A DNA stretch of 64,000 nt from Kutzneria kofuensis (GTDB taxonomy: Bacteria; Actinomycetota; Actinomycetes; Mycobacteriales; Pseudonocardiaceae). The DNA is taken from positions 496,001 through 560,000 of the forward strand of contig NZ_JACHIR010000001.1 of NCBI RefSeq assembly GCF_014203355.1, in the 5' to 3' direction. Both the position numbers and the translations under genes were made by a program. How positions within the stretch are numbered: position 1 is the stretch's first letter; each line of letters begins with the position of its first letter. The notes beneath the pieces are model-generated. The model made no database searches. It saw nothing but the letters and a program-made list of their open reading frames with translations, and was not told where the DNA came from. Of the stretch, positions 17,365 through 25,447 are shown one piece after another.

Positions 17365-18551
17365 CCGCACCGTCCATGCTCGCGCTGCTCGACCCCGTGC
17401 TCCGGCAGGACCCGTACCCGACCTACCGGCAGTGGCGGGAGACCGCGCCGATCTCCGGCGGCGACGGGCAGCCGTTCATCGTGACCCGTCAGCAGGACTG
17501 CTCGAACGTCCTGCGGGACCCCAGGTTCGGGCACGCGGAGGCCGACCAGACCGGCCCGCTGAACAGCACCCCGCCGCAGCAGCGCAGCTTCCTCGGCATG
17601 AACCCGCCCGACCACACGCGGCTGCGCGGCCTGGTGTCGAAGGCCTTCACCCGCAAGGTCGTCGAGCGGCTGGCGCCGATGATCGAGCAGACCACCGCCG
17701 AGCTGATCGAGGCCGCCCTGGCCGAGGGACGTTCGGGCGGCGCCGTCAACCTCATGGACGCCATCGCGCGGCCGCTGCCGGTCGCGGTCATCAGCGAGCT
17801 GTTCGACGTGCCGGTCGAGGACCGGGAGCTGATCGTCGCGTGGTCCCACGACATGGCCCGCGGCCTCGACCCCGACTTCCTCATCCCGGAGGGCGTCCGG
17901 GAGCGGCAGTTCAAGGCACGCGAGGAGTTCCGGCAGTACATGCTGCGGCTGGCCGACAAGCGCCGCGACAACCCGGGCGAGGACCTGCTGTCCGGGCTGG
18001 TGCAGGTGCAGGACGCCGGCGACGTGCTGTCCGAGGCCGAACTGCTGACGACGTGCATCCTGCTGCTGATCGCCGGCCACGAGACCACCGTCAACCTGAT
18101 CGGCAACGGCACGCTGGCGTTGCTGCGCAACCCCGAGCAGCTGGCCCGGCTGCGGGCCGAGCCGGCGCTGGCCGACCGGGCCGTCGAGGAGTTCCTGCGC
18201 TACGACCCGCCGGTGCAGTTCACCGCCCGGATCGCGTTGCAGGACACCACCGTCGGCTCGCTCGACGCGCCCGCCGGCAGCGCCGCGATCCTGCTGTTCG
18301 GGGCGGCCAACCGGGATCCCGAGGTGTGCGCGGACCCCGACCGGCTGGACATCGGCCGCGAGCCGTCGCGGCACCTGGCGTTCGGCCACGGGCCGCACTT
18401 CTGCCTGGGCGCGCCGCTGGCCCGGCTGGAGGGCCGCATCATGTTCCAGGCGCTGGCCCGGCTGGACGTGCTGGAGCCGGTCGGCGACCCGACGTACAAC
18501 GACAACATCATCCTGCGCGGGATGAGGGAGCTGCCGGTGCGGATAGCCTGA
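17361..18551 (+). CDS. Cytochrome P450, bacterial class I
   Basis: A soluble haem monooxygenase of 396 aa, the usual bacterial length. The I-helix oxygen-activating motif is AGHETT (238-243), the K-helix ExxR is EFLR (277-280), and the haem-binding loop is FGHGPHFCLG with Cys348 as iron ligand. No ferredoxin or reductase gene is adjacent, so electrons must come from elsewhere. It is coupled to the TetR gene before it and followed four bases later by a short-chain dehydrogenase, suggesting oxidation of one small molecule by both. The substrate is unknown. Confidence 0.92.
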   Translation: MTAPSMLALLDPVLRQDPYPTYRQWRETAPISGGDGQPFIVTRQQDCSNVLRDPRFGHAEADQTGPLNSTPPQQRSFLGMNPPDHTRLRGLVSKAFTRKVVERLAPMIEQTTAELIEAALAEGRSGGAVNLMDAIARPLPVAVISELFDVPVEDRELIVAWSHDMARGLDPDFLIPEGVRERQFKAREEFRQYMLRLADKRRDNPGEDLLSGLVQVQDAGDVLSEAELLTTCILLLIAGHETTVNLIGNGTLALLRNPEQLARLRAEPALADRAVEEFLRYDPPVQFTARIALQDTTVGSLDAPAGSAAILLFGAANRDPEVCADPDRLDIGREPSRHLAFGHGPHFCLGAPLARLEGRIMFQALARLDVLEPVGDPTYNDNIILRGMRELPVRIA

Positions 18552-18555
18552 CGGA

Positions 18556-19272
18556 ATGGTCTTCACGCTGAGCACCCCGCTGCCCGGGGACGCGACCGTC
18601 GGCCGGGTGCTGGTCACCGGGGCGGCGGGGCGGATCGGGTCCGGGTTCCTGCGGCACGTCGCCGGGCGGTACGTGCTGCGGGCCACCGACCTGCCGTCGA
18701 GGCCCGTCGAGGCCGAGGACTTCGTGCCGGCCGACCTCACGGACCCCGCCGCTCTGGCCCGGGCCTGCGAGGATGTGGACACCGTCGTCCACCTCGGCGC
18801 CGACCCCCGGCTCGACGCCGACTGGGAGTCGCTGCTGCCCAACAACATCGTCGGCACGCACACCCTGTTCGAGGCCGCCCACGACGCCGGCGTGCGCCGG
18901 GTAGTGTTCGCGTCGTCGGTGCACGCCGTGTCGGGATACCCGGCCGGCAAACAGGTCTCCGCCGACGACCCGGTGAACCCCGGCAACCTGTACGGCGTCA
19001 CCAAGGCCTTCGGCGAGGCGCTGGGCCGGTTCTACGCCGAGCAGCGCGGCCTGTCGGTGATCGCCCTACGCATCGGCGCCTTCCACACGGAGGGCACACG
19101 GCCGGATCCTCAGCCGTACAACGAGTTCCTGCACCTGGCGGCCGCGGATCTCTACCGGATCATGGTCCGGGCGATCGAGGTGCGGGGCGTGCGCTACGCC
19201 GTGGTGAACGCCATCAGCGAGCAGCCCGGCGGCCGCCTCGACATCACCGCCACCCAGGCGCTGTTGGGCTAG
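18556..19272 (+). CDS. NAD-dependent epimerase/dehydratase family protein
   Basis: An extended short-chain dehydrogenase/reductase of 238 aa, near the length of uronate dehydrogenases. The Rossmann glycine motif is VLVTGAAGRIG (about residues 18-28) and the catalytic YxxxK is YGVTK, with a Ser-rich strand FASSVHAVSG before it. It is the third gene of the TetR-P450 operon, four bases after the P450 stop. A hexuronate or other hydroxylated ring compound is a possible substrate. The GTG for VGRVLVTG is an alternative start that would remove the first 15 residues. Confidence 0.82.
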   Translation: MVFTLSTPLPGDATVGRVLVTGAAGRIGSGFLRHVAGRYVLRATDLPSRPVEAEDFVPADLTDPAALARACEDVDTVVHLGADPRLDADWESLLPNNIVGTHTLFEAAHDAGVRRVVFASSVHAVSGYPAGKQVSADDPVNPGNLYGVTKAFGEALGRFYAEQRGLSVIALRIGAFHTEGTRPDPQPYNEFLHLAAADLYRIMVRAIEVRGVRYAVVNAISEQPGGRLDITATQALLG

Positions 19273-19296
19273 CGGGGCCACGTGCCGGGGTAGCTG

Positions 19297-19379
19297 GGCC
19301 ACGTGAGTGGCTCACTTCGCTTCCAGGGGCCACGTGAGTGGCTCACTTCGCTCCCAGGGCCAAGTGAGCCACTCACGTG
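19297..19379. repeat. Repeat cluster able to form an 18-bp hairpin between convergent genes
   Basis: Two direct copies of a 25-nt unit start at 19297 and 19328 (31-nt period), each containing CACGTGAGTGGCTCACTT. An exact inverted copy, AAGTGAGCCACTCACGTG, lies at 19362-19379. The second and third copies form a perfect 18-bp stem with a 13-nt loop. The cluster lies between the convergent SDR and htpG genes, where it could act as a bidirectional terminator. A related hairpin is at 32517-32565, so this is a dispersed repeat family. Confidence 0.8.
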
Positions 19380-19403
19380 ACTGAAAAACCGGGGTGAGGC
19401 GGG

Positions 19404-21296
19404 TCAGAGGCTCTTGGCCAGGCGGTCGGCCAGGACCTTGGTGAACTTGGCCGGGTCGGGCAGCTCGCCGCCCTCGGCCAGCAGCGCCATGCCGTACAGC
19501 AGCTCGGCGGTCTCCCCCAGCTCGGTCTCGTGGCCGCCCTCGGTGAAGGCGCTGCGCATGCTGGTCACCAGGGCGTGCTCGGGGTTGAGCTCCAGCACCC
19601 GCTTCACCGCCGGCACCGGCTGGCCCATGGCCCGGTACATCTTCTCCAGCGTGGGCGTGAGGTCACCGGCCTCCCCGACCAGGCACGCCGGCGAGGTGGT
19701 CAGCCGCGACGACAGGCGGACCTGCTTCACGCTGTCGGTGAGGTTCTCCGACAGCCACGTCAGCAGCGGGCCGAACTCCTCGTCCTGCTCCTTGTCGGAC
19801 TCCTTGTCCTTGTCCAGGTCGACCTCGCCCTTGGCCACGGACTGGAACTTCTTGCCGCGGTACTCGTCACCGGCGTCGACCCACATCTCGTCGATGGCGT
19901 CGGTGAGGATGAGCACCTCAAGGCCCTTGGCGCGGAACGCCTCCAGGTGCGGGGAACTCTCCACAATGGACCGGGAGGCGCCGGTCATGTAGTAGATGTG
20001 CTCCTGCCCCTCCGGCATGCGCTCGACGTAGTCGGCCAGCGTGGTGGGCTTCTCGGCGTCGTGGGTGGAGGCGAACGAGGCGATGTCGAGGATCGTCTCG
20101 CGGTTCTCGGCGTCGCTGAGCAGGCCCTCCTTGACCGCCGGCCCGAACTCGGACCAGAAGGTGGCGTACTTCTCCGGCGCGTCGGCCATCATGGTCTTCA
20201 CGGTGGACAGCACGCGCTTGACCAGCCGGCGGCGCATCAGCTGGATCTGCCGGTCCTGCTGCAGGATCTCGCGGGACACGTTCAGCGACAGGTCCTGCGC
20301 GTCCACGACACCCTTGACGAAGCGCAGGTACTCCGGCATGAGCGCCTCGCAGTCCTCCATGATGAACACCCGCTTGACGTACAGCTGCACGCCACGCTTG
20401 CGCTCACGCATGAACAGGTCGTACGGGGCCTTCGACGGCAGGAACAGCAGCGCCTGGTACTCGAACGTGCCCTCGGCCTTGACGTGGATCGTCTCCAGCG
20501 GGTCGTTCCAGTCCCGGCTGATGTGCTTGTAGAACTCGGTGTACTCCTCGGCCGGCACCTCGTCCTTGGACCGCGCCCACAGCGCCTTCATCGAGTTGAT
20601 CGTCTCGAACTCGCGCGTGGTCTTGTCGTCGACCTTGCGCTCCACCTCCAGCCGCACCGGCCAGGTGATGAAGTCCGAGTACCGGGTGACGATCTCCCGC
20701 AGCTTCCACTCGGCGGTGTAGTCGTACAGGTGGTCCTCGGTGTCCTCGGGCTTGAGCTTGAGGATCACCGACGTGCCCTGCGGGGCGTCGTCGACGGTCT
20801 CGATGGTGTACGTGCCCTCGCCGTCGGACTCCCAGCGCGTGCCGGTCTCCTCGCCGGCCTTGCGGGTCAGCAGCGTGACGTGGTCGGCCACCATGAACGA
20901 CGAGTAGAAGCCGACGCCGAACTGGCCGATCAGGTCCTGGCTGGCGGCGGCGTCCTTGGACTCCTTCAGCTTGCGCAGGAACTCGGCGGTGCCGGACTTG
21001 GCGATGGTGCCGATCAGGCCGACGACCTCGTCCCGGGACATGCCGATGCCGTTGTCCCGGACGGTCAGCGTGCGCTCGACGCGGTCGGCGACCAGCTCGA
21101 TGCGCAGGTCCGAGGTGTCGGCGGCGAGGTCCTTGTCGCGGTAGGTCTCCAGGCGCAGCTTGTCCAGCGCGTCCGAGGCGTTGGAGATCAGCTCACGCAG
21201 GAAGGTGTCCTTGTTCGAGTAGATCGAGTGCACCATGAGCTGGAGCAGCTGGCGCGCCTCGGCCTGGAACTCGAGCGTCTCGACTGGCGTGTTCAC
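19404..21296 (-). CDS. htpG: Hsp90-family molecular chaperone HtpG
   Basis: ATP-dependent cytosolic chaperone of 630 aa, full length. The N-terminal ATP-binding domain shows LRELISNASDALDKLR, then VRDNGIGMSRDEV and IGQFGVGFYSSFMVADHV. The middle domain has RGVQLYVKRVFIMEDCEALM with RFVKGVVDAQDLSLNVSRE, and the C-terminal dimerisation domain follows. The GTG start at 21296 has AAAGGA upstream at suitable spacing; a longer upstream frame lacks conserved sequence. It converges with the SDR gene across the hairpin repeat. No heat-shock operator was recognised upstream. Confidence 0.95.
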   Translation of the reverse strand: MNTPVETLEFQAEARQLLQLMVHSIYSNKDTFLRELISNASDALDKLRLETYRDKDLAADTSDLRIELVADRVERTLTVRDNGIGMSRDEVVGLIGTIAKSGTAEFLRKLKESKDAAASQDLIGQFGVGFYSSFMVADHVTLLTRKAGEETGTRWESDGEGTYTIETVDDAPQGTSVILKLKPEDTEDHLYDYTAEWKLREIVTRYSDFITWPVRLEVERKVDDKTTREFETINSMKALWARSKDEVPAEEYTEFYKHISRDWNDPLETIHVKAEGTFEYQALLFLPSKAPYDLFMRERKRGVQLYVKRVFIMEDCEALMPEYLRFVKGVVDAQDLSLNVSREILQQDRQIQLMRRRLVKRVLSTVKTMMADAPEKYATFWSEFGPAVKEGLLSDAENRETILDIASFASTHDAEKPTTLADYVERMPEGQEHIYYMTGASRSIVESSPHLEAFRAKGLEVLILTDAIDEMWVDAGDEYRGKKFQSVAKGEVDLDKDKESDKEQDEEFGPLLTWLSENLTDSVKQVRLSSRLTTSPACLVGEAGDLTPTLEKMYRAMGQPVPAVKRVLELNPEHALVTSMRSAFTEGGHETELGETAELLYGMALLAEGGELPDPAKFTKVLADRLAKSL

Positions 21297-21391
21297 CGGA
21301 ATCCTTTCGCTGTTCGCACCGGCGGCCCGGCGTCGAGCACCGGGCCACCGAACAATGCAGGATACCGAATCCGCGCCGGCCCGAAGCTGTG

Positions 21392-21432
21392 AACGGACCT
21401 TTCCCAAACTCGGAGTAGAGGAACGGTCCGTT
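21392..21432. terminator. Stem-loop downstream of the GH92 gene
   Basis: Thirteen-base arms at 21392-21404 and 21420-21432 pair with one mismatch around a 15-nt loop. The second arm is part of a near-perfect palindrome, GGAACGGTCCGTTCC (21420-21434). It begins about 17 bp after the end of the GH92 gene on the minus strand and lies before htpG, so it probably ends GH92 transcription. There is no U-tract. Confidence 0.5.
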
Positions 21433-21450
21433 CCGAACTTCGGCGGGGCG

Positions 21451-24066
21451 TCAGGGCGCGGTGACCTGGACCGTTGCGGTGCGGGTGACGGTGTTGGCGC
21501 CGGCGGCGGTGACCGTCACCGTGACCTGGTAGCTGCCGGGTTCGGTGCCGGGTGGCGGGGTCAGGGCGACGGTCTGCTGGACGGGCAGGTGGTTCGACTT
21601 CAGCAGCAGCGCGCCGGGGTTTGCGACCCAGCCGTTGGAAGCGGTGATCGCCACCGGGAGCGTGCCCGGGGCCTGGCCGAGCACGTCGACGCCGAGGCCA
21701 CGGATCGAGGCGTCCACGTGCCGGCGCGAGTCCGGGGCGGCGTGGTTGATCGACGGCGGCTCGTCCTGGGGCCTGGTCGCCCACGCCGACGGTGTGCTGC
21801 CGACGGCGACCCGGAGCGTGCCGCCGCGGGTGATGTCGTCCCAGCCCAGCCAGCTGGCGCTGACGCCCCGGCCGTTCAACGCCACGCTCTGGACGTACCG
21901 GTTCACATCCGTGACCCCGGGCGCGGTGATCGTCAGCTGGCGCTGTCCGGTGTGGACGGTCATGGTCGGGAACTGGGGACTGGACAGGGCCAGGAAGTTG
22001 CCACCGCTGGTCGTCGGGTACAGGCCCAGCGAGGAGAACACGTACCAGGCCGACATGGTGCCGAGGTCGTCGTTGCCGGTCATGCCGTTCGGGCCGGTGG
22101 TGAACAGGGTCATCGCCGCCCGCACCACGGTCGCGGTCTTCGACGGCGCGCCGGCCCACAGGTACATGTACGGCGCCAGCAGGTCGGGCTCGTTGTTCGG
22201 GTTGTAGGTCGGCTTGCTGTAGTAGTCGTACGGGCTGGAGATCCAGTCGTCGTGGACGGCCCGGCCCGGATCGGTCAGCAGGTGCGGGTACGCGAAGAAG
22301 GCGTCCAGCCGCTGCTCGGCCGTCCTGCGCCCGCCCATCAGCTGCACCAGCCCGGCCGGGTCCTGCGGCGCCAGCCACTGGTACTGGTACGCGCCGCCCT
22401 CGTGGAACTGGTGGTCGGCGGCGACCGGGTCGTACGGCGTGAGCCAGGTGCCGTCGACGGTGCGGGGCCGGAACTGGCCGGTGGAGCTGTCCCACAGGTT
22501 CCGGTACCACTGGCCGCGAGCGGCGAACATCCGCGCGTCGGCCTTGTGCCCGAGGCCGTCGGCCATCAGTGCCAGCGCGGCGTCGGCGAGGGCGTACTCC
22601 TGGGTCGCGGACGCCGGGTGGTCGCAGTCGTTGTCGCCGCCCTTGTCGGCGCAGTCCGTGCCGCGTTTGAGGCCGGACGGGATGTAGCCGCGGTCGGTGT
22701 AGAACGGCTCGCCGGTGCGGCCGTTGTACTGCGAGCCGGCCGGCGGCAGGCTCGTCGCGTTGGCCCGGAGCAGCGTGTACGCCTCCTGCTCGTGCCCCTT
22801 GAGCAGGCCCTTCGTCCATGCCTCGACCAGGAACGGCGTCACCGGGTCGCCGGTCATGATGTTGGTCTCGCTGTTGGCCAGCGCCCAGCGCGGCAGCCAG
22901 CCGCCGTCCCGCCCGGCGGCCACCAGCGACAGCGCCACGTCCCGGGCCACGTCGGGGTGCAGCAGCTCCAGCAGCTGGTTCTGCGGGCGATAGGTGTCCC
23001 ACAGGGAGAAGTTCTGGTAGGGCGTGTAGTCCGCCGCCCGGTGCACCTTGGCGTCGAAGCCGGCGTAGCCGCCGTCCACGTCGCCGGCCAGGTTCGGGTG
23101 CAGCTGGGAGTGGTAGAGCGAGGTGTAGAACGCCGTCTGCCGGTCCGGGCTGCCGCCGCCGATCTCGACGGTGTTCAGCTCCTTGATCCACGCGTTGTGC
23201 AGCGCGGCGCGGGTGGCGTCGAAGTCGTAGGAACCGCCGGTCTCCTGGGCCAGGTTGGCCCGCGCGCCGACCATGCCGGTGTAGGAGATGCCGACCTTCA
23301 GCGTCACGGTGCGCTGGGTGGTGGCGTCGAAGGTGACCCAGGCGCCGTTGCCGCCGGAGCCGGCGGCGTCCTTCGCGCCCGGCGTGGGCGTGGTGCCGCG
23401 CCAGGCGCCGTACGAGGCGAAGGGGTGGTCGAAGCTGGCGGTGAAGTAGACCGTGTGCTGGTCGTGCCCGGCGCAGAAGCCGCCGTCGTGCACGCGTCCC
23501 TCGACCGTGTGGTTGTCGACGACGTGGACCTCTGAGTCGAACACCGACTGGTTGGCCTGGCCGGTGTTGAACAGGACGTTGGCCGCCGCCGTCGACGGGA
23601 AGGTGTAGCGCTGCCAGCCGGTCCGCGGCGTGGCGGTCAACTCCGCATTCACGCCATAGGTGGACAAACCGACCCGGTAGTAACCGGGCGTGGCCTGTTC
23701 GTCGTCGTGTGAATAGGCCGACGCGTACTTGGCCGGATCCACCGAATTCACCGCGCCGGTCGTCGGCATGACCGGTAGCTCCCCCATCACGCCGCAGCCG
23801 ACGCCCGACAAATGGGTTTGGCTGAAACCGTAAATCGCCGACTGGTCGTAGTCGTAGCCGCCCTGGCCGCCGGTGTCCGGACTCACCTGCACCATGCCGA
23901 ACGGCGCGCTCGCGCCGGGAAAGGTGTTGCCGGAGTTCTCGGTGCCCACGAACGGGTTCACCAGCGTCGTCGGATCGGCTGGCGCGGCGTCGGCGGCAGG
24001 ACCCACCGTGACCGCCAGAAAACCCGCCACCAGCGTCGAAACCGCCATTGCCGAACGGAACCGCAT
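21451..24066 (-). CDS. Secreted GH92 family alpha-mannosidase
   Basis: A secreted exo-alpha-mannosidase-type enzyme, 871 aa. A Sec signal peptide (about residues 1-27, ending ADA-AP) leads into the GH92 N-terminal beta-sandwich (NPFVGTENSGNTFPGASAPF) and the (alpha/alpha)6 catalytic domain. Typical GH92 sequences include YHSQLHPNLAGDVDG, FSLWDTYRPQNQLL and GNDDLGTMSAWYVFSSLGLY. An extra C-terminal beta-domain of about 100 residues ends in YQVTVTVTAAG...VQVTAP and resembles alpha-galactosidase-associated NEW3 modules. It probably trims mannose from extracellular glycans such as yeast mannan. A degenerate DasR-like site lies about 40 bp upstream. Confidence 0.92.
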   Translation of the reverse strand: MRFRSAMAVSTLVAGFLAVTVGPAADAAPADPTTLVNPFVGTENSGNTFPGASAPFGMVQVSPDTGGQGGYDYDQSAIYGFSQTHLSGVGCGVMGELPVMPTTGAVNSVDPAKYASAYSHDDEQATPGYYRVGLSTYGVNAELTATPRTGWQRYTFPSTAAANVLFNTGQANQSVFDSEVHVVDNHTVEGRVHDGGFCAGHDQHTVYFTASFDHPFASYGAWRGTTPTPGAKDAAGSGGNGAWVTFDATTQRTVTLKVGISYTGMVGARANLAQETGGSYDFDATRAALHNAWIKELNTVEIGGGSPDRQTAFYTSLYHSQLHPNLAGDVDGGYAGFDAKVHRAADYTPYQNFSLWDTYRPQNQLLELLHPDVARDVALSLVAAGRDGGWLPRWALANSETNIMTGDPVTPFLVEAWTKGLLKGHEQEAYTLLRANATSLPPAGSQYNGRTGEPFYTDRGYIPSGLKRGTDCADKGGDNDCDHPASATQEYALADAALALMADGLGHKADARMFAARGQWYRNLWDSSTGQFRPRTVDGTWLTPYDPVAADHQFHEGGAYQYQWLAPQDPAGLVQLMGGRRTAEQRLDAFFAYPHLLTDPGRAVHDDWISSPYDYYSKPTYNPNNEPDLLAPYMYLWAGAPSKTATVVRAAMTLFTTGPNGMTGNDDLGTMSAWYVFSSLGLYPTTSGGNFLALSSPQFPTMTVHTGQRQLTITAPGVTDVNRYVQSVALNGRGVSASWLGWDDITRGGTLRVAVGSTPSAWATRPQDEPPSINHAAPDSRRHVDASIRGLGVDVLGQAPGTLPVAITASNGWVANPGALLLKSNHLPVQQTVALTPPPGTEPGSYQVTVTVTAAGANTVTRTATVQVTAP

Positions 24067-24104
24067 GCCGGCCCACCCCCCACGGTAGCCATCTGGTTAC
24101 GGGA

Positions 24105-24116
24105 AGCACTAGACCA
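24105..24116 (-). promoter_or_regulatory. Degenerate DasR-like half-palindrome upstream of GH92
   Basis: Read on the minus strand the sequence is TGGTCTAGTGCT, matching nine of twelve positions of the DasR core TGGTCTAGACCA. The left half-site is perfect. It lies 39 bp upstream of the GH92 start. The same core occurs perfectly at 52687. Confidence 0.3.
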
Positions 24117-24258
24117 ATGCGTGCCGGCGCTGTCAATCGAGCGATCCGTCCGTTGTCCCGCAGATGCGCCGTTTGAGTGAAGATCTACATGGCCGACTCC
24201 GCAACCGGCCTGGGAAGCGACTACGGTGTCTGACCGACCGCCGTCGAGTGGAGGCGTC

Positions 24259-25446
24259 ATGAACAAGGACGCGGGTCCCGACGGCAGGCGTTGGATGGGT
24301 GTCGGCCAATCCAGCACCACCGCATCGAGGACCGCAGCGGCCGAGGCCGCACGCGCCGCCCTGACCGGGGCGGATCCGAAGCTGCTCATCGTCTTCGCGG
24401 CGATCACGTACGACCCGGCGCAGGTGCACGCCGGCGTGCGCGACGTCGTCGGCGACGACGTGCCGGTGATCGGGTGCACCACCCGTGGCGAGATCTGCAA
24501 CGGCGGCGCCAATGACGGCACCGTCGTGGTGGCCGCGATCGGCGGCCCCGGCTTCGCCGTCACCACGGCCGCCGCCGAGAACGTGGCGGGCCGGCAGCGC
24601 GACGCGGGTGTGGAACTGGGCAGGGCCGTGACCGAGATCCCGGGCCTGCCGAACCGGGTGCTGGTGTTGCTGACCGACGGGCTCGTCCGCGAGCAGGAGC
24701 AGATCGTGCGCGGCTGCTACAGCGTGCTCGGCGCGAGCGTGCCGCTGTTCGGCGGCTCCGGCGCGGACGGCTGGCGCATGAAACAGGCCTACGTGCTGGC
24801 CGGCGACCGGGTGCTGACCAACGCCGTCGTGGCCGCGACGATCCACTCGGAGGCGCCGCTGTCGGTGGGCGTGCGGCACGGCTTCCGCACGGTCGGCGAG
24901 CCGATGATCGTCACCAGCAGCCGGGACGGCCGCATCCAGACCGTGGACGACCGGCCGGCGCTGGACGTGTACCTGGAGCGACTGGGCGCGCCGCCGGAGG
25001 CGTACACGGACAAGGAAGCGCTGATGCGGTTCGCGCTGCCGCGGCCGCTGGGCCTGCAGCGGCGCAACGGCGTCGACGCCCGCAACGTCAGCACCCAGAT
25101 CGACCTGGAGGGCCGGTCGCTGGGCGGCGGCGGCAACTTCGACCACGGCGGCCTGGTGTGGGCCATGACCGGCGACGAGCAGTCCATCCTGGCCGCCACG
25201 GACGCGGCCTGCCAGGAGGCGCTGGCCGGGCTCGGCAGCCGGGAACCGGTGGGGCTGCTGACGATCAGCTGCGCGGCGCTGCGGGCGGTGCTGGACGACG
25301 AGGCGCTGCGGCGGGACAACGCCCGGCTGGCCAAGTGGGCCGAGCAGGCGCCGTTCGCCGGCTTCTACGCGTACGGCGAGATCGCCCGGGCCCGAGGCAT
25401 CCACGGGTTCCACAACCAGACACTCGCCGTGCTGGCCCTCGGCTGA
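24259..25446 (+). CDS. FIST domain sensory protein
   Basis: A cytoplasmic signal-input protein of 395 aa made of FIST-N and FIST-C domains. FIST domains occur with signalling proteins and are predicted to bind small ligands such as amino acids. Visible features are the FIST-N strand DVPVIGCTTRGEICNGG, the segment VPLFGGSGADGWRMKQAYVL, and a C-terminal FAGFYAYGEIARARG...HNQTLAVLAL, which is a FIST-C signature. The ATG at 24259 follows a GGAGG site; a GTG 33 bases upstream is less likely. The stop is one base before the start of the diguanylate cyclase gene, so the two form an operon and probably a sensor-effector pair. Confidence 0.87.
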   Translation: MNKDAGPDGRRWMGVGQSSTTASRTAAAEAARAALTGADPKLLIVFAAITYDPAQVHAGVRDVVGDDVPVIGCTTRGEICNGGANDGTVVVAAIGGPGFAVTTAAAENVAGRQRDAGVELGRAVTEIPGLPNRVLVLLTDGLVREQEQIVRGCYSVLGASVPLFGGSGADGWRMKQAYVLAGDRVLTNAVVAATIHSEAPLSVGVRHGFRTVGEPMIVTSSRDGRIQTVDDRPALDVYLERLGAPPEAYTDKEALMRFALPRPLGLQRRNGVDARNVSTQIDLEGRSLGGGGNFDHGGLVWAMTGDEQSILAATDAACQEALAGLGSREPVGLLTISCAALRAVLDDEALRRDNARLAKWAEQAPFAGFYAYGEIARARGIHGFHNQTLAVLALG

Positions 25447-25447
25447 G

